Origin: an uncultured Eubacterium sp.
Lineage (GTDB): Bacteria; Bacillota; Clostridia; Lachnospirales; Lachnospiraceae
DNA: 14,599 nt
Reading direction: 5' to 3'
Assembly: GCA_910579145.1 (NCBI GenBank)
Contig: CAJTTQ010000063.1
Span: 1 to 14,599, forward strand
The notes beneath the pieces were generated by a model. It worked only from the letters and a program-made list of their open reading frames with translations, ran no database searches and had not been told where the DNA came from. Each line of letters starts with the position of its first letter. Within the stretch, counting starts at the first letter, position 1. This document shows, in pieces, positions 6,223 through 13,592 of this stretch. The position numbers and the translations under genes are program-made.

Positions 6223-7575
6223 TCACTCTGCTGCCGACACGTGGATCGTCAGTTTCGGTGACCAGCTCACCGTCCCGTGGAGTTTGGCACTCTCCACCCA
6301 GGCAAATGCCGGATTGTCCGTGATGATAAGCGGCTCCGTCACCATACCGTTGTCATCAATACCGTTATTTTCCACATATATACTGCACGGGTTTCCATCC
6401 GCGCCCTCGCCAGTCAGTATATAGCGCGCGGAGAGCGTTTCGATCTGTCCGTTATACTTGAGTCTGGTATCCACGGAGTCAGCCACGATCGTTCCTTTGA
6501 AATTCGCGCAGTCCGAGGAAGCCCTGAACTGGATCATCGACGCATTTCCCGCCGTTCCCTTAACGGAAGAAGTACTTCCGATATCAATCGTAAACGTAAA
6601 AATTTCATTGGGATAAGACTGGCTCTCATCCGGCCTGACTACCTCGCGCGGCGGCACAGGCTCTGTCTGCGACTCATTCCAGAGGATGTCTATCGTCTTT
6701 TCCCCATTTCCATCCTCGGTAATCCTGCCCTGCAGATCCGCCGTTTCAAGCCAAGACAGCGTTTCACTGTCGGTAATGACCGTCGGTTTCATCACCATGT
6801 TTCCCCCGGCAGCCGCCGTTCCGTTGTCCTCGATGAACAGAGAACACTTTTTGCCATCCGCGTCGGTTCCCGAGAGGATGTAGCGGGCGCATGACTGCTC
6901 CCTGCCGTCTTTATATTGTTTGATGACCGTCGTTCCTTTGCCTTTCGTACTGCCGGAAAAATAGTCTCCCGACGCGTCAGCTGTAAAATACTGCATATCG
7001 ACATGACACGTATTTCCGTCTACCGAATATCTCTCCTGATCCGTGACGTGAAGCGACATCACGGATTTTGTATAAAGATCCGGTGTCGGCACCGGCGTTT
7101 CCATTGGTTTCGGCGATTCGGTCGAAGGGGCTGTCGGCTCCTGTGAATCTATTGGCCCCTGTGGAGCCGCCGTGGGAACCGACGGTGAGGCTGTCACGGC
7201 TGGTGCTGCGGTAACCGACGGAGATTCGGTCGGTTTCTGTATTTTCTTTTGGGTACAGGTCACAACGATCACCCCAACTTTTCGGTTTTTCTTTTTCGCT
7301 CCCTTTTTCAGGCGCTCGGACACGGTAATCTTCGCTTTTCCCTGCTTCTTCGCCGTGATAACGCCTTTTTTACTGACTGCGGCTGTTTTTTTCGCAGAGG
7401 ACTGAAAGGTGTAGACTGCTTTTTTATTTTTATTCCTGATCGAGATCTTTTTCTTTTTCCCGACCTGTAATGTGACCTTTTTAAAAGTCAGCGACGCTTT
7501 TTTCGCTGCTGCCGCCGGATACGCGTTTACGACGATCAGCATGGCCGATAATGCCAGACATAAAAACTTTTTCAT
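6223..7575 (-). CDS. Secreted protein with Big2-like domain and two DUF3237-like repeats
   Basis: 450 residues from ATG 7573-7575, which GGAGGA precedes at a suitable distance; an ATG six codons earlier lies ahead of that SD. Residues 1-24 are a signal peptide (MKKFLCLALSAML, A-rich end). Residues 25-105 are very Lys-rich and follow the bacterial Ig-like (Big2) pattern: a TLQVGKKKKISI strand, then GVITAKKQGKAKITV. A Pro/Thr/Ser linker covers about 113-166. Two homologous modules follow (about 172-300 and 322-450). Each contains an ARYIL-G-x-x-ADG-x-x-CS segment, an ENNG/EDNG turn, and a TD-x-x-x-x-W-[LV]-E-[ST]-A ending, matching the DUF3237 pattern as remembered. No LPXTG, SLH or membrane anchor is seen. 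Probably a surface or secreted adhesin/binding protein; ligand unknown. It has its own promoter and is not part of the rsmD operon. Confidence 0.8.
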   Translation of the reverse strand: MKKFLCLALSAMLIVVNAYPAAAAKKASLTFKKVTLQVGKKKKISIRNKNKKAVYTFQSSAKKTAAVSKKGVITAKKQGKAKITVSERLKKGAKKKNRKVGVIVVTCTQKKIQKPTESPSVTAAPAVTASPSVPTAAPQGPIDSQEPTAPSTESPKPMETPVPTPDLYTKSVMSLHVTDQERYSVDGNTCHVDMQYFTADASGDYFSGSTKGKGTTVIKQYKDGREQSCARYILSGTDADGKKCSLFIEDNGTAAAGGNMVMKPTVITDSETLSWLETADLQGRITEDGNGEKTIDILWNESQTEPVPPREVVRPDESQSYPNEIFTFTIDIGSTSSVKGTAGNASMIQFRASSDCANFKGTIVADSVDTRLKYNGQIETLSARYILTGEGADGNPCSIYVENNGIDDNGMVTEPLIITDNPAFAWVESAKLHGTVSWSPKLTIHVSAAE

Positions 7576-7646
7576 CTCTTCTTTTTCCTCCATATGCGCA
7601 CATCTTTTGCGCTTTACTCATTTTAGCCAAACAGATTTTATCTGAT

Positions 7647-7675
7647 ATTATAACACAGAGTTCGGGAAATGGCAA
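7647..7675 (-). promoter_or_regulatory. Sigma-A promoter of the DUF3237-like gene
   Basis: TTGCCA (7670-7675), 17-bp spacer, TATAAT (7647-7652), about 70 bp before the start codon. A perfect 10-bp palindrome TGTCATGACA (7692-7701) lies 17 bp upstream of the -35 and could be an operator. Confidence 0.75.
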
Positions 7676-7723
7676 CGGAATCCTTTGGACTTGTCATGAC
7701 AGTTCTTCTAATGGTAATTTAAC

Positions 7724-7747
7724 AATAAACAAAGTAATAAACAAAGT
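7724..7747. repeat. Tandem 12-mer, two exact copies
   Basis: AATAAACAAAGT occurs twice back to back. It lies between the outward-facing promoters of the secreted-protein gene and the antitoxin RNA, in an AT-rich gap. It may be a protein-binding site or an AT-rich UP-like element. Confidence 0.6.
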
Positions 7748-7771
7748 TTAGATCTAAAATTTGAAACCCTC

Positions 7772-7800
7772 TTGAAAAGCCTTTGAAGATGTGCTATAGT
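7772..7800 (+). promoter_or_regulatory. Promoter of the antitoxin RNA
   Basis: TTGAAA (7772-7777), 17-bp spacer, TATAGT (7795-7800). No start codon with an SD and a useful ORF follows; the transcript would run about 100 nt to a T-rich terminator, facing the toxin gene. Confidence 0.75.
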
Positions 7801-7806
7801 AATCAT

Positions 7807-7905
7807 ATAAAAGGAGCTGCCGCCCACAAAGTGGGTTGCCTCCGTATCAGGTTAAAAGCCTACCTGCACCGGGCAAGTGACAAGGTAGGCTTATTTATTT
7901 TCGCT
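7807..7905 (+). ncRNA. Candidate type I antitoxin RNA, convergent with the holin-like toxin
   Basis: The expected transcript starts about 7 bases after the TATAGT box and ends in the T-rich run after the hairpin at 7856-7892; both ends are estimates. It folds into a 5' hairpin at 7813-7843 (GGAG/CTCC outer, CCCAC/GTGGG inner, AAA loop) and a 3' terminator hairpin. It overlaps the end of the toxin mRNA. It carries blocks able to pair with the toxin leader: GCAAGT (7873-7878) and AGGCTT (7887-7892) match ACTTGC and AAGCCT in the leader, in the right order, and GCCTCC (7838-7843) can pair with the toxin SD. This layout resembles the Fst/RNA II (par) family of convergent type I systems. Confidence 0.65.
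7856..7892. terminator. Shared bidirectional terminator of toxin and antitoxin
   Basis: AAGCCTACCT (7856-7865) and AGGTAGGCTT (7883-7892) form a perfect 10-bp stem with a 17-base loop. On plus it is followed by ATTTATTTT; on minus the stem itself ends in TTTT. It lies just past the toxin stop codon and serves both converging transcripts. Confidence 0.85.
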
Positions 7906-7990
7906 TGTTGTTCCTATCTATATAGGCAAGCAATGCGACCAAAAATGTAGCAAAAAGAATCAACAATGTTAATACTTCATATGTACTCAT
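7895..7990 (-). CDS. Type I toxin, putative holin-like (Hol_Tox/Fst-TxpA type)
   Basis: 31 residues from ATG 7988-7990: a short polar start (MSTYEV), one hydrophobic helix (about 6-23, LTLLILFATFLVALLAYI) and a charged tail (DRNNKRK). This is the signature of small membrane toxins of type I systems, especially the putative holin-like toxin family (PF16935). Such peptides insert in the inner membrane and disturb its potential or cell envelope growth. A longer in-frame upstream reading exists, but it spans the leader hairpin and promoter and is not believed. SD GGGAGGTGG is strong but buried in a hairpin. Its own promoter and the facing small RNA make a complete locus. It could instead be an orphan membrane peptide if the RNA is not made. 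Confidence 0.82.
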   Translation of the reverse strand: MSTYEVLTLLILFATFLVALLAYIDRNNKRK

Positions 7991-7998
7991 TCGCACCA

Positions 7999-8025
7999 CC
8001 TCCCATCTTTTGCAAGTTTGGGAGG
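7999..8025 (-). promoter_or_regulatory. Hairpin hiding the toxin ribosome binding site
   Basis: In the toxin leader CCTCCCA (8019-8025) pairs perfectly with TGGGAGG (7999-8005), 13-base loop. The right arm contains most of the SD (GGGAGGTGG, 7996-8004), so the fold should block ribosome entry. SD sequestration is a recurring feature of type I toxin mRNAs. The loop and left arm also hold the blocks complementary to the antitoxin RNA. Confidence 0.75.
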
Positions 8026-8041
8026 CTTTCCACCTTGTAAC

Positions 8042-8059
8042 ACGGTAACTCCATACCGT
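8042..8059. promoter_or_regulatory. Palindrome at the toxin transcription start
   Basis: ACGGTA-ACTCCA-TACCGT is a 6-6-6 inverted repeat immediately downstream of the -10. The expected start site falls within the first arm, so it is more likely an operator-like DNA site than a full RNA hairpin, although a start a few bases earlier would make it a 5' stabilising stem. Confidence 0.45.
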
Positions 8060-8060
8060 T

Positions 8061-8089
8061 AATATAACATATTTTCCACCATTCGGCAA
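8061..8089 (-). promoter_or_regulatory. Promoter of the toxin gene
   Basis: TTGCCG (8084-8089), 17-bp spacer, TATATT (8061-8066), about 48 bp past the recG stop and 70 bp before the toxin ATG. The toxin is thus expressed separately from the recG operon, though read-through from recG is possible because no clear terminator lies between. Confidence 0.7.
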
Positions 8090-8137
8090 TATTCTTTTAG
8101 CAAGGCTGCCGACGCGCTACCAAGTGAAAAAAGACTC

Positions 8138-10174
8138 CTACAGCGGAACATCCCCCATATAATGTTCCAGTTTTTCCATCAGCCTCTTATTCTTCTTGTA
8201 AAACCGGCTGATCTCATCAAACTTATACCTCCCCGCCTCCTCATGCGCCGCCGTCAGTATCTTCGCATCCTCGTAAATATCGGCCAGTTTAAACAGCTTA
8301 TCGCCGCTCTGCATCTCGCCGAAAAAATCTCCCTGCCCCCGCAGTTTCAAATCCTCCTCGGCGATCTTGAACCCGTCATTCGACCCGGCGAGGATCGAGA
8401 GCCGTTCCTTTCCTTCCTTACTTTCCCTGCCATACATGAGGATACAGTACGACTGCGCAGCCCCGCGCCCGACGCGCCCTCGCAGCTGATGGAGCTGGGC
8501 CAGGCCGAACCGCTCGGCATTCTCGATCATCATCACTGTCGCGTTCGGCACGTCGATCCCGACCTCGATCACGGTCGTGGACACTAAAATATCTGTCTTT
8601 CCCCCGGCAAACCGCTCCATCACTTCGTTTTTTTCCTGCGGTTTCATTTTTCCGTGGAGGCTGTCCACCGAAACCGCGCCGCGAAATCCTTCCCGCAGCC
8701 GGTCGGCGTAGATCATCACACTCTCCAGCTCCGACTCCTCATTTTCCTCGACCATCGGACAGATAATATAGATCTGATGCCCCAGATCGATCTGCTCTTT
8801 CATAAAATGATAGGCGTTTGGCCGAAACTCCGTGCCGACGACGCAGTTTTTCACCGGCAGGCGGTCGGCCGGGCGCTCATCCATGACCGACAGATCCATA
8901 TCCCCGTACAGAACGAGCGCCAGCGTTCGCGGAATCGGCGTCGCGCTCATCGCCAGTACGTGCGGTTCGGTGCCTTTTTCCGATAATGTTTCCCGCTGGC
9001 GGACGCCGAACCGGTGCTGCTCGTCGGTGATCACGAGCGCCAAATCGTGAAACTGCACATTGTCCTGCAGGATCGCGTGCGTTCCGACCACGACATCCCA
9101 CTCACCGGATGCCAGCATCTCCTTCCCCTCGCGCTTTTGTTTCGCCGTGAGCGAACCGGTGAGCAGTCCGATCCGCACGCCAAATGGCCCGAGCATCTTT
9201 TGCAGCGATGCGCAGTGCTGGGACGCGAGCACCTCGGTCGGCACCATGAATGCCCCCTGGCCCCCGTTACAAACGGTCAGATAGAGTGCCATCACCGCGA
9301 CCACGGTCTTTCCCGAACCGACGTCTCCCTGTACGAGCCGGTTCATGACATGGCCGCCTGTCAGATCGGCCAGGATCTCAGAAAATACGTTTTCCTGCGC
9401 GTTCGTCAGCGCAAAGGGAAGCGCCTCCCGGAATGAATCGAGTTGTTCGCGGTATGTCATCACATGGCTGCTCTCCCGGTCATTGCGAACGCGGATCGCC
9501 CGCAGCGCCGCCTGGTATAAAAATAACTCATCAAAGACGAGGCGCCTCCTCGCCCGGTAAAACTCGATGCGGTTTTTCGGAAAATGAATGTCCTGCACGG
9601 CTTTGCGATAGCCGATGAGATCATGCCGCTTCCGGATTTCCGGCGGCAGAAACTCCGTGATCCCCTCGCATTCTGACAGCGCCTGTTTGACGGCTTTTGT
9701 CACCTGAACATTTGTGAGTCCCGCCGTGAGGGGGTAAATGGGAAGCATCTTCCCGACATTTTTATAAAATTCATTTTTTGAGTACATCTTCGGCTGCTCC
9801 AGCACGAGTTTCCCGTTTACGCGTCCGACCCGGCCGCGCAGCAGATACCTCGTACCCATATGTAACCGGCTCGCCAAAAACGGCATGTTGAACCATGTGA
9901 CCTGCACGGTGCCGGTCTCATCTTCAAACAATGCCGTAATGATCTTTATGCGGGACGTATTCCTGACCGTCGGTTTCCGGCGGAGTACGCCCTCGATTGC
10001 CATCCGTTTGCCCTCTTCGAGCGTGCGGATGGGGACCGTATCATGAAATTCGTCGTAATCCCGCGGATAGTGTTCGAGCAGATCCCCGACTTCCCGGATC
10101 TGAAGCTTCGCAAACCGCTGCTCCGCCTTTTCCCCCACACCTTTTACCGCGCGTATGCTATCGTTATAATCCAT
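8138..10174 (-). CDS. recG: ATP-dependent DNA helicase RecG
   Basis: 678 residues, family-typical. RecG reverses stalled replication forks and migrates branched DNA. An N-terminal helix-hairpin segment (KGVGEKAEQRF) leads to the OB/wedge domain (about 50-150) with LLEHYPRDYDE. The SF2 helicase core follows: Walker A GDVGSGKTVVA near 283, PTEVLA (motif Ia), GTHAI, the DEQH box near 384, SATPIPRT (motif III), and TTVIEVGIDVPNAT with QLRGRVGRG (motifs V-VI). The RecG C-terminal translocation region GDFFGEMQSGDKLFKLAD is present. ATG 10172-10174 has CAGGAAG upstream; an ATG seven codons earlier has no SD. It is last in the nrdD-nrdG-dut-recG run, 55 bp after dut with no promoter seen between. Its usual neighbour rsmD is 2 kb away. 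Confidence 0.97.
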   Translation of the reverse strand: MDYNDSIRAVKGVGEKAEQRFAKLQIREVGDLLEHYPRDYDEFHDTVPIRTLEEGKRMAIEGVLRRKPTVRNTSRIKIITALFEDETGTVQVTWFNMPFLASRLHMGTRYLLRGRVGRVNGKLVLEQPKMYSKNEFYKNVGKMLPIYPLTAGLTNVQVTKAVKQALSECEGITEFLPPEIRKRHDLIGYRKAVQDIHFPKNRIEFYRARRRLVFDELFLYQAALRAIRVRNDRESSHVMTYREQLDSFREALPFALTNAQENVFSEILADLTGGHVMNRLVQGDVGSGKTVVAVMALYLTVCNGGQGAFMVPTEVLASQHCASLQKMLGPFGVRIGLLTGSLTAKQKREGKEMLASGEWDVVVGTHAILQDNVQFHDLALVITDEQHRFGVRQRETLSEKGTEPHVLAMSATPIPRTLALVLYGDMDLSVMDERPADRLPVKNCVVGTEFRPNAYHFMKEQIDLGHQIYIICPMVEENEESELESVMIYADRLREGFRGAVSVDSLHGKMKPQEKNEVMERFAGGKTDILVSTTVIEVGIDVPNATVMMIENAERFGLAQLHQLRGRVGRGAAQSYCILMYGRESKEGKERLSILAGSNDGFKIAEEDLKLRGQGDFFGEMQSGDKLFKLADIYEDAKILTAAHEEAGRYKFDEISRFYKKNKRLMEKLEHYMGDVPL

Positions 10175-10229
10175 GTCACACTTCCTGCCTATCATTCAAA
10201 AGACAGACGGCCACCAACAAGCGCGTTTT

Positions 10230-10691
10230 CTATTTCGCGCCCGTTGACCCAAAACCGCCGCTGCCGCGCACCGTCTCGTCGAGCTGTTCTACTTCGGTAT
10301 ACGCCGCCACGAGATACGGGGTAACGATCATCTGCGCCACCCGCTCGCCGCTCTCGACTAAAATGTCCTGTGATGAATGGTTATGCAGCGCCACCATGAT
10401 CTCTCCCCGGTAGTCGGAATCAATGACTCCTACTTTGTTCGCCGGCGCGAGTCCTTTCTTACAGGCCAGGCCGCTCCTCGCATAGATGAGTCCCGCCAGC
10501 CCGGCCGGAATGGCCATCGCGATCCCTGTATGGATCAGAGCCGTCTCTCCGGCCCGGATCGTAACAGGCTCGTCCATACAGGCGTACAGATCGGCGCCCG
10601 CCGAAAACGCCGTCCCGTACGTCGGGACTGTCGCTTTTTTATCCAGTTTGATAAACTCTACTTTTACCGTATTCAATGTAACTGGTTCCAT
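10230..10691 (-). CDS. dut: dUTP diphosphatase (dUTPase)
   Basis: 153 residues from ATG 10689-10691. It hydrolyses dUTP to dUMP and pyrophosphate, keeping uracil out of DNA and supplying dTMP precursor. All five trimeric-dUTPase motifs are visible: AGADLYA (I), ARSGLA (II), GVIDSDYRGEI (III, catalytic Asp), GERVAQMIV (IV), and the glycine-rich RGSGGFGSTG tail (V) that closes over the phosphates. The SD GAGG is 11 bases before the ATG but only 5 before a TTG two codons upstream (10695-10697), so the start may be that TTG. It follows nrdG by about 30 bp and belongs with it in dNTP supply. Confidence 0.96.
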   Translation of the reverse strand: MEPVTLNTVKVEFIKLDKKATVPTYGTAFSAGADLYACMDEPVTIRAGETALIHTGIAMAIPAGLAGLIYARSGLACKKGLAPANKVGVIDSDYRGEIMVALHNHSSQDILVESGERVAQMIVTPYLVAAYTEVEQLDETVRGSGGFGSTGAK

Positions 10692-10724
10692 GTTCAAATT
10701 TTCCTCATTTCTGCGCTGCTTTCC

Positions 10725-11258
10725 TCAGCGCTCGTTCTCGCCCTCCCAGTGGATGACCGTCCCCTGCGCGAGTGATCGTTTCACATCGATGATCCGCTGG
10801 TTTTCCGAGCCGCGAAACCGCAGTTTGAGATTTTTCTTCTCCTCGACAAATCTTCCATCGACTAAAATATCCAGATAAGAGAGCATCTCCTTTGTCATCT
10901 CCCATTTCTGGCACATTTCTCCCAAAATCTGTTTGTCAAACAGATACCCGGAATAACACCAGATCGTTTTCTGCGGGAATTTTTCATGTACCTCCCGCAG
11001 CAGGGGTAAAAGCCCCTCCTGATTGACCTTTTCAAACGGCTCCCCGCCAAGCAGGGACAAACCCGCGATATGATCGGGTTCCAAAAACGTCAGGATCGTT
11101 TCCTTCTCTTGTTCCGTAAAGGGTTTTCCATATGAAAAATCCCATGTTTCCTGATTAAAACAGTTTTTGCAGTGATGCGTACAGCCGCTCACGAACAACG
11201 ACACGCGTACGCCCGGCCCATTTGCCACATCGTACTGCTTGATCTGTGCATAATTCAA
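10725..11258 (-). CDS. nrdG: Anaerobic ribonucleoside-triphosphate reductase activating protein (radical SAM)
   Basis: 177 residues from a TTG at 11256-11258. NrdG uses an iron-sulfur cluster and S-adenosylmethionine to put the glycyl radical on NrdD. The radical-SAM cysteines are in CTHHCKNC (CX3CX2C), then FNQETWDFSYG, and the SAM-binding GGEPF. The family start (M)NYAQIKQYDVANGPG sets the TTG; AAGGGAG lies 8 bases upstream. The frame is open a further 53 codons into nrdD, but those residues do not resemble the family. The 83-bp gap to nrdD can form a small hairpin (11295-11313). Rare TTG initiation may keep the activase below NrdD, which fits a catalyst needed in low amount. Confidence 0.94.
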   Translation of the reverse strand: MNYAQIKQYDVANGPGVRVSLFVSGCTHHCKNCFNQETWDFSYGKPFTEQEKETILTFLEPDHIAGLSLLGGEPFEKVNQEGLLPLLREVHEKFPQKTIWCYSGYLFDKQILGEMCQKWEMTKEMLSYLDILVDGRFVEEKKNLKLRFRGSENQRIIDVKRSLAQGTVIHWEGENER

Positions 11259-11341
11259 TGCCAAACTCCCTTCCGAACCGATGGCACACGGCACTATTGT
11301 CACCGAAACAATACTTCTTGGTATCCGTGTTCCATACCGCC

Positions 11342-13468
11342 CTAGATATGCAGCACTCTGGAGCCAATCTCCTTCGTCTTTCCGACATTCCAGAAATTTT
11401 CCCCGAGATACCCGCACGTCCTTCTCGTCACATTCATTTTATTGTGGTCTTTATTGCCGCAGTTCGGGCATTCCCACTCCAGATTCTCGTTGATGATGAT
11501 CTCGCCGTCAAACCCGCACACATGGCAGTAATCGGATTTCGTGTTGAACTCCGCGTACTGGATGTTGTCGTAGATAAATTTGACAAGTTCCTCGAGCGCC
11601 GGCAGATTGTGCTGCAGGTTTGGGATCTCCACGTACGAGATCGCCCCGCCGGAAGAAATCGTCTGGAACTGGCTCTCAAACTGGAACTTCCGGAACGCGT
11701 CGATCTCCTCGCGCACATCGACGTGATAGGAATTCGTATAATATCCCTTGTCCGTCACATCCTCGATCTCGCCAAAGCGCCTCTTGTCAATCTCGGCAAA
11801 CCGGTAACAGAGCGACTCCGCCGGCGTCCCATACAGTCCGAACCCGAGTCCGGTTTCCTCTTTCCACGTATCGGTCGCACGGCGCAGTCGGTTCATCACC
11901 TTGAGCGCGAATTTACTTCCTTTCTCGGTCGTATGGCTCTCACCGGTCATCAGCTTCGTCACTTCATATAGGCCGATATAGCCGAGCGAGATCGTGGAAT
12001 ACCCATCGTGCAGGAGCTTGTCGATCTTCTCCCCCTGCCCGAGCCTCGCAATCGCCCCGTACTGCCAGTGGATCGGGCTGACATCTGACGTCACGCCTTC
12101 CAGCGCGTGGTGGCGGCACATCAGCGCCTCGAAGCACAGCGAAAGCCTCTCCTCTAAAAGCTGCCAGAAATATTCTTCATTGTCCTTCGCGAGAATACCG
12201 ATCTGCGGGAGGTTCAGGCTGACAACGCCCTGGTTAAAACGCCCCTCCCATTTGTACGCGCCGTTTTCATCCTGCCAGGATGAGAGAAAACTCCGGCATC
12301 CCATGCAGCTGAATACATTTCCCTCGTAATTCTCGCGCATCTTCTTAGCCGAAATATAGTCCGGGTACAGCCGTTTTGCCGAACATTTTACGGCTAGTTT
12401 TGTGATATAGTCGTATTTTCCGCCTTTTAAACAATTGTGCTCATCCAGCACATAGATCAGTTTCGGAAAAGCCGGCGTCACATAGACGCCCTTTTCATTT
12501 TTGATGCCCTCGAGCCGCTGGCGCAGAACTTCCTCGATGATCTTTGCATTTTCCCTGATGTATTCATCGTCCTTGTCCAGATTCAAAAACAGTGTGACAA
12601 ACGGAGACTGCCCGTTCGTCGTCATCAGTGTATTGATCTGATACTGGATCGTCTGGACGCCGGAGCGGAGTTCGTCGTTCACGCGCTCTTCCACCATTGT
12701 TTCGATCACGTCCGCATCAAGCGTCCCGCCAAACCGCTCGTTATATCTGGCGCGGTATTTGTCCGCGCTCTTGCGCAAATATTTCCCGAGATGCCGTATG
12801 TCCACTGACTGCCCGCCGTACTGGCTGCTCGCGACGGCGGCGATCACCTGCGTCACGACCGTACAAGCGACCTGAAAACTTTTCGGGCTCTCGATGAGTT
12901 TTCCGTTCATCACCGTCCCATTTTCCAGCATGTCGCCGATGTTGATCAGGCAGCAGTTGAAGATCGGCTGCACAAAATAGTCCATATCGTGGAAATGCAG
13001 CACGCCTTCCTCGTGAGCCTGTACGACCTTTTCCGGCAAAAGGACACGCTTTGTCAGATCCTTTGACACTTCTCCCGCGATCAGATCGCGCTGCGTGGAA
13101 GCAATATAGGCATTTTTATTCGAATTTTCCTCCATCACGTCTTTGTTGCTGTTCTGGATCAGGCTCATGATCGAGTCATCCGTCGTATTGGCCTTGCGCA
13201 CGAGTTCTCTCGTATAGCGGTAAATAATGTATGTTTTTGCCAGCACAAATTTCCCGGCTGCCATCAGCTTCTGTTCGATCATATCCTGGATATCTTCCAC
13301 CTGCACCGTATCCCGGCCCGAATTTTCGATACTGGCTATGATCCCGTCAATGTCATCTTCCGACACTTTCTCAAATTTTTCCACCTCTGCATTTGCTTTG
13401 CGGACTGCCACAAGGATCTTATTTCTGTTATAATCCACGACACGCCCGTCTCTCTTGATTACCTTCAC
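11342..13468 (-). CDS. nrdD: Anaerobic (class III) ribonucleoside-triphosphate reductase
   Basis: 708 residues from a GTG at 13466-13468. It reduces ribonucleoside triphosphates to dNTPs without oxygen, using a glycyl radical and formate or thioredoxin as reductant. An N-terminal ATP-cone (about 1-95, VIKRDGRVVDYNRNKI) gives allosteric control. The core holds SCMGCRSFLSSW with an active-site Cys, and NQGVVSLNLPQIG. The C-terminus has a zinc ribbon (CHVCGFDG ... CPNCGNKD) and the radical loop RRTCGYLGENF with the glycine near residue 686. The GTG has AAGGAAGGG 7 bases upstream, better than an ATG nine codons earlier, which has only a too-close GGA. It is first in the run with nrdG, dut and recG. 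NrdR-like boxes at its promoter suggest repression when dATP/ATP are high. Confidence 0.97.
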   Translation of the reverse strand: MKVIKRDGRVVDYNRNKILVAVRKANAEVEKFEKVSEDDIDGIIASIENSGRDTVQVEDIQDMIEQKLMAAGKFVLAKTYIIYRYTRELVRKANTTDDSIMSLIQNSNKDVMEENSNKNAYIASTQRDLIAGEVSKDLTKRVLLPEKVVQAHEEGVLHFHDMDYFVQPIFNCCLINIGDMLENGTVMNGKLIESPKSFQVACTVVTQVIAAVASSQYGGQSVDIRHLGKYLRKSADKYRARYNERFGGTLDADVIETMVEERVNDELRSGVQTIQYQINTLMTTNGQSPFVTLFLNLDKDDEYIRENAKIIEEVLRQRLEGIKNEKGVYVTPAFPKLIYVLDEHNCLKGGKYDYITKLAVKCSAKRLYPDYISAKKMRENYEGNVFSCMGCRSFLSSWQDENGAYKWEGRFNQGVVSLNLPQIGILAKDNEEYFWQLLEERLSLCFEALMCRHHALEGVTSDVSPIHWQYGAIARLGQGEKIDKLLHDGYSTISLGYIGLYEVTKLMTGESHTTEKGSKFALKVMNRLRRATDTWKEETGLGFGLYGTPAESLCYRFAEIDKRRFGEIEDVTDKGYYTNSYHVDVREEIDAFRKFQFESQFQTISSGGAISYVEIPNLQHNLPALEELVKFIYDNIQYAEFNTKSDYCHVCGFDGEIIINENLEWECPNCGNKDHNKMNVTRRTCGYLGENFWNVGKTKEIGSRVLHI

Positions 13469-13525
13469 CTCGGTACCCTTCCTTTCAAAAACCATTCCTG
13501 TTCCCTTCCCGCCGCTACTTGGAGT

Positions 13526-13554
13526 ATTATACCATTAACTCCATTTGCTGTCTA
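13526..13554 (-). promoter_or_regulatory. Promoter of the nrdD operon
   Basis: TAGACA (13549-13554, 5 of 6 to consensus), 17-bp spacer, TATAAT (13526-13531) with an extended-10 TGG just before. It lies about 60 bp ahead of the nrdD GTG. The -35 overlaps the proximal NrdR-like box. Confidence 0.8.
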
Positions 13555-13566
13555 CTATATCTTGTA
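13551..13566 (-). promoter_or_regulatory. NrdR-box-like site, proximal, overlapping the -35
   Basis: On minus the site reads TACAAGATATAGTAGA. It fits the partly palindromic NrdR pattern (ACA-x-x-ATATA-x-GT) recalled from many ribonucleotide reductase promoters. It overlaps the -35 by four bases, the right place for a repressor. NrdR is a zinc-finger/ATP-cone repressor of nrd genes; its gene is not in the window. Confidence 0.65.
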
Positions 13567-13592
13567 ATTTTTTTTCTGTTTTTTATTGCAGG

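Noticed and set aside
7991..8089. Longer toxin reading frame starting inside the recG-toxin gap
   Set aside because: It covers the promoter, the palindrome and the SD hairpin; the 31-residue form has the family's start and its own SD.
9014..9436. Plus-strand open frame opposite recG
   Set aside because: Antisense shadow of a clear, conserved helicase gene; no SD or protein family features.
11259..11417. N-terminal extension of nrdG into nrdD
   Set aside because: No NrdG-like residues before NYAQIK, and a well-placed SD precedes the TTG at 11256-11258.
11246..11971. Plus-strand open frame of 241 codons opposite nrdD/nrdG
   Set aside because: Shadow of the opposite strand in GC-biased codons; composition is R/H/L-rich and no SD is present.
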